From Trichobilharzia regenti (taxonomy: Eukaryota; Platyhelminthes; Trematoda; Strigeidida; Schistosomatidae), in the NCBI GenBank assembly GCA_944472135.2, contig OX235270.1:75587168-75651167 (forward strand): a DNA stretch of 64,000 nt, read 5' to 3'. Position 1 is the first letter of the stretch. Each line of letters begins with the position of its first letter. Under the pieces are notes generated by a model. The model searched no databases and was not told where the DNA came from. It saw nothing but the letters and a program-made list of their open reading frames with translations. A program made the position numbers and the translations under genes. This document shows positions 35,101 to 46,900 of this stretch, piece by piece.

Positions 35101-38100
35101 TTAGGCAGTTTTCATTTAAATCATTATTATTACTAATGCCTACTGATTCTTATTTTCCAAACACCTTACTAACCTAGGAAAGTAAGTAAATTTCAGAGAG
35201 TTGATACTCAGTCAAGTCACAATATGGAAATTGAAAAATTTATTAGTCAATGAAAACTATGGCCATCTATGCTGTTGCGAAGACATCACAGATAGATTTC
35301 AATCAGCATAAATGCAACCTGCTCCGTGCAAGTAAAAGCTGATTATTGCGAATAAAACAACTAAAAAGAGACCGGGGATTTTACTTCAGCTGTATGCATA
35401 ACATGGCATTTTAGAAGGATTGAAAATAATTAGTGGAATTATTTTTGGGTTTACAACTAAATGATTTTGTGCGTCGGTGGCACAGCGGTTAGGATGCTCG
35501 CCAGCCATGCACATGGACAGAGATTCGATCCTCAGCCGACGCACTCCTTTATCTCGCTAAGCCAGTAATAAAAGCTGGTAAAGAGGAATAGTTGGGCATG
35601 AGGCTAGTAACCATATCCTGTAAAAATCAATACTACTACAGAAACTTCAACCCTCTAGCTTGAAGCCCTATGTTCCACTAGGAACGTCAAGCATTAAAAA
35701 AATTAACTGATTTTATTGGCTTCTATTACTAAAATTCTGACAACAACATGATCGGTGGTGTCCAGTAGCGGAAAGTAGGATCGGTATTTCGGTCTATTTA
35801 GGGCTTATCAGATGATTGCACCTAAATTTCCATTGAGCGATGAGTCTGTATACAGATTTCAACACAACACCAAAGGTTTCAAATGCCAGAATGCATCCTG
35901 CATTGCATTACTAGCCAATACCAACCAAATAACAGTCACATGTATATTAATAGTTAATTAAATTTGTCAAAACTGAGAAACTTTATCAGCTGTAATGGAA
36001 AAGTTACATGACTGGTTATATTCATCAGGAATGAATTTCGCTGGAAACAAACAAAGAGCAATCAAACTAATAGAAGATACAAAGTCATAAGTTCAGAAAA
36101 TACTGTTTGAAATTCCATGATGTAGTGTTGGCGTTCATAAGACAACAATAGGTGACTGAAGACTCCAAGTGATTTAGCTGAAAACCATTCATAATGTCAC
36201 ACTGGTTTGTGTACTATTTTTAATAAACAGATGCTTTTACGCTCATATATGAATCATTAAGATCATTTGATAAACTCAAGTGTTCTTGTGGTTGTGCGAG
36301 TTCTGGTTAGAATTTATTGTAGTATAAAGAAAAACAGCATTGAGTTAGAATCTTTTGGTTCACATTAACTCTCTACATTGAGTCTGAGGAATTGTGCTAC
36401 TCAGCTTCTTTTTTTTCCTTTACGTTCCCCAGTAGAACATAGGGCTTCAAGCTAGTGGCTTGAAGTTTCTGTAGCAGTGTTTAATTTTACAGGATGGAGT
36501 TGCTAGCCTCATGCCCAACCTTTCCTCTTTACCAGAATTATTTCTGGACTAGCGAAGTAAAGGAGTGCGTCAGTGGCCGGGGATGGAACCCCGGACCATG
36601 TGCATGGTCGGCGGGCGTCCTAACCGCTGTGCCACTGACGCACTACTCAGGTTCTTAAATAGGCTTTAAAGTAGGAATCAGCGGTGAGCATAACGCAGAT
36701 TCCTAATTCGAAAATATTAGGACAGTAATGAAGGCTGCTTTGAATGCCCGACGGATTTTATTCCGTTTATCCCCAACTATCTCATTTTGTTTATTTGTCG
36801 TTACTATCGTTTGATTCTTCTGTGTAACACACGTGCTGGTGCCTATACTGTATTCCACTTGTGTACATATACACAACAATAAACATCGGATGACGATTTC
36901 TGTCTTCTGGAGTAACACTCGTCATCAGTGTACATACAACACTACTACTGAACTGCATCTTCAATCTTTTATCAAAATGAAGTAAGCACAGGTAACATAA
37001 TTCAGTTAGTGGAATGAAATCATCTGTTTTCTGTACAAAATCTATGAAAAATACTGCAAATATCCCATGCACACACGAAACATACAATAACAATACTTAC
37101 TTGTTCCAGGAATTGCACTGAGTGAATTCGAAATTGCTTCAAAGAAATTGAAACACTTCAATTTATCTACATCTAAATGATAGATAAAAATGTTTGGATC
37201 TGGAATCCATTGTTTTAACACATCCTCCTCCTCCTCCTCGTTTTTAGTACTTCTAGATTTCTCTTTATAACACTGTTCATTCATTTTATTTGACTCTGAT
37301 TCGATCAGAGTATCTGATGACTGGTCTGCTACATCTAAGCATGGCCATAATAAATTGCATAATATTCCATCTCGTAGAATCTCCACTGTAAACGCTAATG
37401 TGCCACCAGACTTATTGATTGAAATCCAAGATATGTTCAATTCACTCATAATAGCATCGTTTGGATTCTGTAGTAATGACAAGTTTTTTTGAAACGTTTT
37501 TGTAGAGTATAATGAAGATGTAGTTGAATTCTGTGATATCTGATTTAATATTTCGCACAAAAATAACTTTGTTAGGGATTTTGATGTATCTGTAGACTTG
37601 ACTTCTCTACAGTAAAAGATAAATAAATTATGAAAAATAAGTTTTAGAAAAATATTGTACACAGTCAGAATGAGAAGTTATTCACTTATTTATAGGTAGA
37701 TGGTAAACGCAACTAATTAAACTGAAGGATATTGTGAAGATAAACTGTCACTTGAGAAACCAATGAGTACCCTTGTGTGCATGCGTATTACTGAAGAGTC
37801 CCGAGCTATCCAGTACTCCCAGGTTTTCCAATGGTTGGCCAGACGATGTCAACTCACGATGAAATCCTGTGACTGATCCCTGTAAATCAAAGCTTGAAAA
37901 AATTTAAATTATAAAAAACGTCTCATAGCAGAGGCACTTGAGATAAAATCGAATCTGAGTTTCCCAAAGCGGAATGTGGAGTTACAACAAAATTTAATCT
38001 GAATTCAGCAACCTGCTTCTTCAGTTTATCATTTTCAGAGATAAGAACTTTCATCACATAAATACCTGTCGTTTCAACAATTTACACACTTACCAATCCT

Positions 38101-40899
38101 AACAATCTGAATACGCCTGTTGTCATTATCCATAAATCCAAGTGACAAAGCAGAATTACTTCGTACAGAAGAATTTTGATCCATTTATAAGCCAAGATTT
38201 TGTAAAATCCATTTTTGTAATTATTATTGCTACCTTGGGTTCCTAGTGAAACATAGGGCTTCAACTGCACGTCTCCACTTGCTTCTATCTTCTTCTCTGC
38301 AGTACTTTTCACCTGCATCCATCTTAGTCCATACTGTTTCAACTCCTCCCCACACGATCTCCTCCATGTCACCCTTGCACTGACGTCCCACTCGCCACTT
38401 CCCTTTCGGCCTGGTTGCACTAGAGCAATGGCCTGACGCGCGATTTCACCCAGCGGTCTCCTCAGCGAGTGTCCGATCCAACTCCACTTTCTCCTGCATA
38501 TTTGTTGGTTGGCGATTGGTTCTTGTTTTGTTATCTTTGTTCCCATAATTTCTTGTTTGTGATTCTTTCCAGCCTGGCCATCTGATCTTCAGTATACAGC
38601 GAAGACAGTTAGTGGTTGATGAAGGTCTGCAACAGGCTGTTGGAAATATTCTTTGTGACCCGCCCGCCAAGTTTCTTATCCGTATAGAAGAACTGACTGA
38701 CTGACTTGACGTTTGTATTGAAAATCCGACCGAATTTTGTTGTTGATTCTGGCTGAGTGACGAAGATTTCCTTCCAGATTGGTTTCACGTTGATGAATGT
38801 GTTTCTCGCTTGCCCTCCCGATTCTCGATTTGACATCCTCGTCCGTTCCGACTTCCTGTAGTTGAGACAATGCTCCCTAGATAAGTGAGTGAATGAAGTA
38901 ACCTCTTTCAAATCCCTTCCGTTGATGGTGATTGACGCTGGATATTTCTGCTGTTGTTGTTGTTGGTTGGTTATTTTCATAACCTCCATCTTTTCTATGT
39001 TCACATAGAGTCCTGTCTTCGCCGGCTGCTTCTTCGACCAGTTTGTCGGTTTTCGCTTGTAGGTCTTCGATTTTGTGTGACATCAAACACAAATCATCCA
39101 CGCGCGAAATCCAGGTCTTCTAGGTTGGTGATATTGGTGGCATTAAATGGAGAGCTGTTATTTCGTTTTCCAATCACCAGGAAACAGAAATGAACATATG
39201 ACGGTGAAGTGAGCAGTTAAGTGGGATTTACAAATTAAGTAAATCTGGTTGAAGTTTCCTGGGGAAATTTGGATACTTGATCGAAAATGATGATGCCTGG
39301 CTCCCCATAAGGATTACTTTCTAGACATCAGTTTTCTAAAATAACGACTGATTAGGTTTTGTAAGTAATTAACAGCAAGTCTATGTATAAACACAGAAAG
39401 GATGATATAAATCTTAGCTTGAAATTTATAAAGCCACACTTCGAATCATTACAAAGGAAATCCGTGAATGGAAATACAATGATTTTTAAATTAATAAGAG
39501 GATATGAAGGGTATATTTGCATGATGTAGTTCAGAATGGCGTGTTCAGACTATCTTCACCTCGAATAACATATTATTGTTCTCTAATTAACTAAAGCATG
39601 TCACGTATTAATTGTTTCAGAAACAGTCACTTAATTGAGAGAAGACTTGCATGCACTGCTTATATTTTCCCTTCGTAATGATATATGAAAATGACAGTAT
39701 CTCTTTCTCTCCTATGCACTGATACGTAGTCAGTAGTAGAATTAAACAGTTATCTTGAATATTTGTCACATTAACACAACATTTTTAGAAAGTTTACGTA
39801 ATCGCATTATGGCTAGATTTTAAATGAAAACTTGGGTCAGTTTACTGAATTAAGGCAGCTTTCAATAAATCAAATTAACAATTTGCTAACCAACTTGCAG
39901 TTCACACAGTTCGAGGTGAAATTTCGCCACAGTTCCATTTGCAGACCGAAATTATTTAGATCATAATGTGCCTAAGTAGCCAGTCAGAAATCTGGTGGTT
40001 TAAACTGACTCAGATCTCTGAACTGGGTCAAACCGGGTGCAACCCTGATGAGCTCAGCCCCGAATAAGTGAAACTGCTGTCATTTTAACATGGCTGGCAA
40101 CCACTACTAGTTGATGTAAATGGTAAACAATTACTCATCTCAATCAATTAGGAGCATTTAGTTTTATGCAACTTTCCATAATATTACAATAGACAATGTT
40201 TCACTTTTCTTTTCAAAGTACGACTAGAATTGAACACAATAAAACCTAGATAAAATCTGATGTGTGGTCTAAAAGATATTTATTTGTCTTTCCCTCATAC
40301 GCATGACAGCAACGCAGACTTATCGACTATTAAAGTTAAACCTGAATAAACACCATTAATCAGTACACTGGTGCTTTCGAAGTACGCCACATCTGCAAAT
40401 CTCTCCTTAAATTTAATCATCAACGCCATTAAATCGCGAAAATTTCAATATATTGTCAAAAATGGCTTGAAATTCTGTATGATAGAATAAAATAAGTTTT
40501 AATATGATAAAACAGCATTAATACTGAAACTTTTAAAAGGAAAAATCAATGTCAAAAGTTTTAGTTTACCTTCTACTTAGATCTAACACTCGTATTTTAT
40601 TCTGATCTGTTAGGCATGCCATGTAATTAGCACACTGAGACGTCAGAGTTATACTGCCTTCTGTTTCTGTGAAATTAATCAACTGTCTAACACAACCCTA
40701 AGGAAATAAAACAGAACAAGATGGAAAAGTTGTTTTACATAATTCTGAGATAAGCTTAAGAGCTTAACATTAAGTAATTAGCCTCACAGAAAGCTGGTAT
40801 CAATTTTCTAGGTTTGAAAAGGCCATAAACTATGTAAACAGATATTTATGGTGAATCAAGGTGTCGATTATGAAAATCTCTTTAAAATGATTCACTTTT

Positions 40900-40989
<90 letters not shown>

Positions 40990-43900
40990 AGTGCAATAAA
41001 ACCAATTATAATTCTAACAGTTTTATAAGAAATTACTCCATTCAGTACAGCATACAGAAATGATTGTTTACTGGAGATGAGAATAGTTTATTATTTATAA
41101 TTCTTTCCATTTGATGTGACTGTGAGTACCATCTCCATTAAAAATGTTGAGACACTAATTACTTTGTCCCAAATATGATAGTATTTAGAACCATACTCTA
41201 CACATAACTTTGAATGAATAGCAAACACTTAATACAATTTTCCTTTTGTCTAATATCCCTGTCTACTGTTTCTATTTTGCTTTTCTCCTACTTTCTTCTC
41301 TTACTTTGTGTGCTAGATAGAATGTGGTGACTTGAACCGCTGCGCGTCGGTGCAAAGTTCTACGTTGAAGACAGACAATGATCTTGACACTGAACTACTG
41401 TCGAAATCTCTCAACATAATCAGTCAGTATAATTAATTAAGTGTAGAAAGACCCGACAAGTTAATCTCATAAAGTTGCTTTCTTTAATTTTATATTAGTA
41501 AGGACGCGTTAGCGAAGAACCACTTGGTAAATGTGACAAAGTAGATGTTATTTTGTAATGGGCAGTTCAACACTATTTTTCAGGATGAAAATATCACAAT
41601 CAGTCGAGATACTTATATGATAAGGTCTACTGAGTGAATCTGCCACAAGAATCCAGGTCAAGACAATTAGCGGAGACAGACAAACTAATAATTCGGAAGG
41701 CGACTGTTCAAAAATAACAAACAAACAAAAGTCAATGAACTGACAGGAGGATAACATCCTATCAACAATCAAATAGGTCGAATACATCTTATATCAGTTT
41801 TTACATAAAAAGTACAATACATATATAATACCATATTTATGAAAAATACACTCTAGTGAAGATTGAGAAACTCACCTCCAAATTACGAACCTGTAGTTTA
41901 TATGGTTCAACTGTAAAAATATTTTGCTGATGCATACCAACAAATCTGAATTCACACGCAAAACTAACTGCAAGTTGAAATTAGTGACAAACAGAATAAT
42001 GATTACCTTACATTAACTAATAATCAAATAAAAACAAACACAACTGTTTGTAAACAGTTCTGTTAGAAATATTTAAGAGAATTATCGAAATAAACTCTTT
42101 GAATGAATAAGACAAACAGGTTAAATACTATTTAGATTTTCAAGAGTTGGTTTGTACGGATTAGATGCGTTTTTACGAGTTTTGACCACAGATTAATATC
42201 AATTAGAGAAGCATTGAAAACCAGGCGGGAGTACTGGACAGCCTTTTTCGTCTTCCTAGTTTGGGGATCATCGGCAGTATACACCCACACTACCAGGGTT
42301 CGAAACCAGGTCAAACTCGTAAAAACTGTTTAGGTTGCCAGTCATGCATACTTCCTAAAGCATATCAAAACTTTTGGCATCTGTCAGTCTGCATTTCATG
42401 TACGAGGTTATCAATCATGCATGCATCGGAAGTGTTTATAGAGGAAAATTTTGATTTTTTAAGTTAGCAACAACAAGACAGTTGAAAAATATCTCCAGAG
42501 ATTGTGAATATAAAATAATATTTAGCAGTAACTGTTTCATGTAGGTTTAAACCTCTACAAAAGTTTACACAGTCAATTCATATAGAATTGAAACTTCAAC
42601 TACCAGGTCTTTCGTGGAGTAGATCGTGAATTCGTTTGAGATTTAGAACATGAATATTCGCATGTCTTCAATGAAGGCATATTATCATTCAGTAAACACT
42701 TTAGCCAGTGGTACACTTTACGGGAACTTGAATAATATCAACCGAAAGTTTAGAAAACTCGTATATAGTATCTTTTTCCTATAAGAGAATCCTGTTAGTC
42801 TGTCGGAAGTATCCATTGCTTCAAGTGGACTGTAATTGATTTTTACTATGACCCAAGTGACAACATGGTTTCAACTGAAAATTTCATGCTGAAAGAACTA
42901 ATGGTTGTATTTTCAGATATTTTACACTTGGAAACAGCAGTTACCTCTTTGTGCCTTTTTGTGTTTGATATTTCTTCAGTTGGCCTTAATATATAGTGAA
43001 ATATTATTATCCGACCAGTTGATAAATCTTGAAGATTGATCACCGGTATTAGAACAAGTTCTCAGTTTACATTCGAATGTTTTTCCCTACTTCTCTAAAC
43101 TAGAAAGTGATAAATTGAAATTTTATGGTGAGTTATTTTAAACAGGCACCAGTTTGTATCAAATGATTATGTTGTGTGAAATCTAACTGTTGAGTATACC
43201 TGTCCGTACGGATTATAATAAAACCAGTAGACAGGAGACGACTGTCTACTTTTGATGAAATACACAATATGATGCAGTTCAACATTAAAATTAATCTCAG
43301 TCCTACTACAACTTCAGCTTTTCTGCAAAAACACGTGGTATAAAATAAATTTGTGTTGTGAACGAAAAAAGACATAGAAATTCAATATACTTATACACTT
43401 GATTTAAATGATAACTTTATTAAGTTTCAAAGACTAATAAAAAGTCATGCTTATTTCAGACTTACTCAAATGAGTAATACAATTTCCTGTGGAATGTTTG
43501 AAAACAGATATACGATGACCATTCCAGTATGCAACATGTTCCTTGAATGAAAAATCAAACATACATTTACCTATTCAGTCTTATATAGCACCGTCACAGC
43601 ATTAAGGGTAAGAGAGAGTCAATAAAATTGAATAACAGATGGTCAGAAAAGCTAAGTATAGACAAATAGTTATAACTATTCAAAAAAGAATGTCAGAATC
43701 CTCGGTTGTTTTATTTTCGACAGTTACGCAAATAATAATTTTTTCTTATTTAAATATTAGCGGCAAAACACTAATCGTAAAAAATCAATAATGAATACGA
43801 GCCTAGAAGAAAACAAACACTGAGCAGCTTTTTATATTCCTTCGCGTTCGGAATGAAACATACCGCTCCAAGCTTCATTAGCTCTGGTGCTTAGTTTCTG

Positions 43901-46900
43901 TGTGTTAGAGTTAATGGTCTCACGTTTTACCTTCCTTTTTTACCAGCCTCACTACCGGCTAAGAGAGCTGAAAGAACAAACTGACAGTTTTCAGATTGTT
44001 TTTACACTGAATCTTGGTTTTACTCCGTTGAAGAGCATCAAGCTACTGAATGCGTTATCCAGTGGTTTCCAAACTCTACAGGTCTGTGACGAACACTACT
44101 CTGAGGTAAATCAACTAGTGATTTTCCAAATAGATTTATTTAGTAAATTAACTGCAGCAACAATAACATGGTGAAACCAAGTAAGCACCGCATTGATTAT
44201 GTAATATTCCTTGGGATCAGATTGCACAAAACTTGAAATTATAAACACTTATTTAGTTCATGTATGTGTAAAACTCATTTTATCAAGCTTTTTTGAAAGC
44301 TCAACTAACTCAGTTCTTTTCCGAAGACAACCATCCTGCATAACAACCTACACTTGACTCAACAGAGAGATTGGTCATTGCGAGAATAGATACAGTGCGT
44401 TGGTGGCACAGCGGTTAGGACGGTCACCGACTATGCACATGGCTCGGGGTTCGATCCCTAGAATAATGCTGGTAAAGAGTAAAGGTTGGGCATGAGGCTA
44501 GCAACACTGCTACAGAAACTTCAAGCCACTAAATTGAAGCCCTGTGTTCCACTGGGAACGTGAAGGAAAAAAAGAATAGATACAATATCACACATTAAAG
44601 CATAAAATCTTCTCGGTAGTAACAAATGCAAGTATCATGGTTCTCGACCCATGATTTAGCCTATATCTAATATAATCAAGGTTTTTACCATTAACTAAAG
44701 TGACATTTAAGTATATAGTTTGAACAGATTGTTTTGGATTATAAACACACTCTAAGGGGCTCCAGAAACTGTTGACTTTTCGAAAGCAACCATAAACACA
44801 TTGTAAAATTCTTTACATTTAAACATACCTGTGTACAGAATATAGCCTTAATTTGATCTTCAACCTGTGCTTCATGTTCATATAGTGTAACTTTCTTTTG
44901 ATCAATTAAAAATTTTGAATTTTGTTTCTTACTTTTGTCTACCATTATTGGTATTGAAGTAGTTATAAAAGAAGCTGGAAGATTATTAAGATTAGCGACT
45001 TTAGTTGTACTAGTACTTCCTTTATTAATATCAGTATTGTCAAGTATAGACGGTAAATTATTCGATACATTCATTGGTGACGCTGGCGTCACTGAATCGG
45101 GTATTGAAGTAAGCATTGAGAATGACTGTGAACCTGTTTGAACAACAACACATCCACTTCCATAGAAATGGGTGCATAAAGATTGTCTTTGTAGAATATG
45201 TACAGAAGACTTGACTTGTATGCCTACAAATATTAAACAGACATTTTAAAAGATATCTACCTGAATAGTATGCATTTATCAGTAAATGAAATTGAATAAT
45301 ATCTGCACAAGTATTGACAAATTTAGCGACTTTATTTCAGAGACTCTAAACTCCTAAGTGTTTTATAAGTATAAAGTAGGCTGTCCCTACATTTAGGTTT
45401 CTTTGACTTGAAGATTGAGAATACCTATCACTATTACTTATGCAAAAAATCGTATGTATACATATACTTCAACTGAATAAGAAGGGAAAAATACGTCGAC
45501 CAACTGGTTTTCTGAAGGCTTTCACCTGCCAGCCTATTCCACCCTCGAAATGAGTAATCTACCAGATTCCAGTAGAGTAAAGTTTATGTTTTCTGTGATT
45601 TGAAATTTCAGTAGCTATGAAGTTGTTTCCTGCGGAGTGGAATCACTTGCCCAATGGTCAACTTTCCCTTCTTTCCGGACTGAATAACTACAGATGCCAA
45701 TCACCATCAACATGAGAATTCTAAAAGAAGTCATCTGCTTTACTTACTCGGGTAGCAACTACTAGTGGCACGGAAGAAGATGTCAAAATCAGCCAGGATC
45801 AGATAAGGAAAGCGAGATAAGAGTTCATTACCCTGAAGTCAGAGTGCTCTACAGGACTTAACATGAGGAACAAATTCGAATTTTTAGTCAAATAAGGGCT
45901 TCAAACCAGTTCAGAGACGGAGCATGAGGAAAAGCGTTTACGGGAAGCGGCGAGTTGGTCGTCAGTGCAAGAGTGACATGGAGGAGGTTATGTGAAGAGG
46001 AGATGAAAGCATGTGGGCTGACGTGGAGCCAGGTGAAAACGTTGGCGGTGAAGCGAGTGCAATAGGGACGTGTGGCTGAAGTCCTACGTTCCTCTAGGAA
46101 TTAAAAGAAACAATAATAATAAGTATTTTGTGACATATTTTTGCATTTAGTTTATGATACTACCCAGTTATGGTGCAGGGTTCACAACAAAAACTCATTA
46201 GCTGAAATTCAGGTTAATATTCCAATGATTAGCACTATCTTGGGAGTGTGAGGATAAAGTTGTACTTTTGTCAAATTGGGGTGTATGAGCAGTAAGGCGT
46301 TTCCTTCAGATGACCAACAAGCTTGCTATGCTGCTTCTTCTCTCTGTAGAGAGTGATTAGAACAGATAGACGGCGAAAGTTGCACATCCCGAATTACACT
46401 GCGGAGGTCCAAAGCTGGCGATAAGATACATATACCAACACAAATCTAAAAACTAAATTCGGTTTCAGCTCAGCCAATAAAATTGTTTAAGGTGGTTCGC
46501 ATAGAAGAACAGAAGCGATTTCGTATCCATAAGACTTAAATTTCAACTCAGTAAAAATATCTTTGATGTTAGTCTTGCCAATAATAATCAGCCAATAATT
46601 CATGCACTACTGAGGACTGCTAAGACATTTATGCCTACCCAGTTATAGCAGAGCCACTAAAGCCTAAAATGGAGTGAAGCATAAAAATCTTCAAATGGTC
46701 GATGGTTATGTCATGGAGTTTTATGATAATAACTGTTTACAAAATAACAAAAATTTCTGACATGGTTAAAAGCAGATTGAATACCATTTAAAGATGAGGC
46801 GTCCCTAACTTGTCAATTGATTTTAAACGCTTAGATAAAAAATAGGAGTCAATTAATAGTTGCGGCATAAGCAGAATGCATATACATGAGTTTAATACGT

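Larger units (their letters stand above)
34746..37100 (-). other. IFT140 intron 11
   Basis: 2,355 bp. It contains two SINE B1 copies in opposite orientation (35469-35700 plus, 36405-36642 minus). The rest is featureless. Confidence 0.85.
37607..40569 (-). other. IFT140 intron 10
   Basis: 2,963 bp. It contains a partial hammerhead SINE (37740-37900), the truncated RTE LINE copy with many 4-nt insertions (38221-39128) and about 1.4 kb of plain AT-rich DNA. Confidence 0.85.
40698..43465 (-). other. IFT140 introns 8 and 9 flanking exon 9
   Basis: Intron 9 is 40698-41875 and carries the 90-bp AGT microsatellite and a short SINE head fragment near 41340. Intron 8 is 41968-43465 and carries a hammerhead SINE copy at 42145-42320. 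The remainder shows nothing I can identify. Confidence 0.8.

Noticed and set aside
40848..41063. Poly-valine ORF
   Set aside because: Pure translation of the AGT microsatellite.
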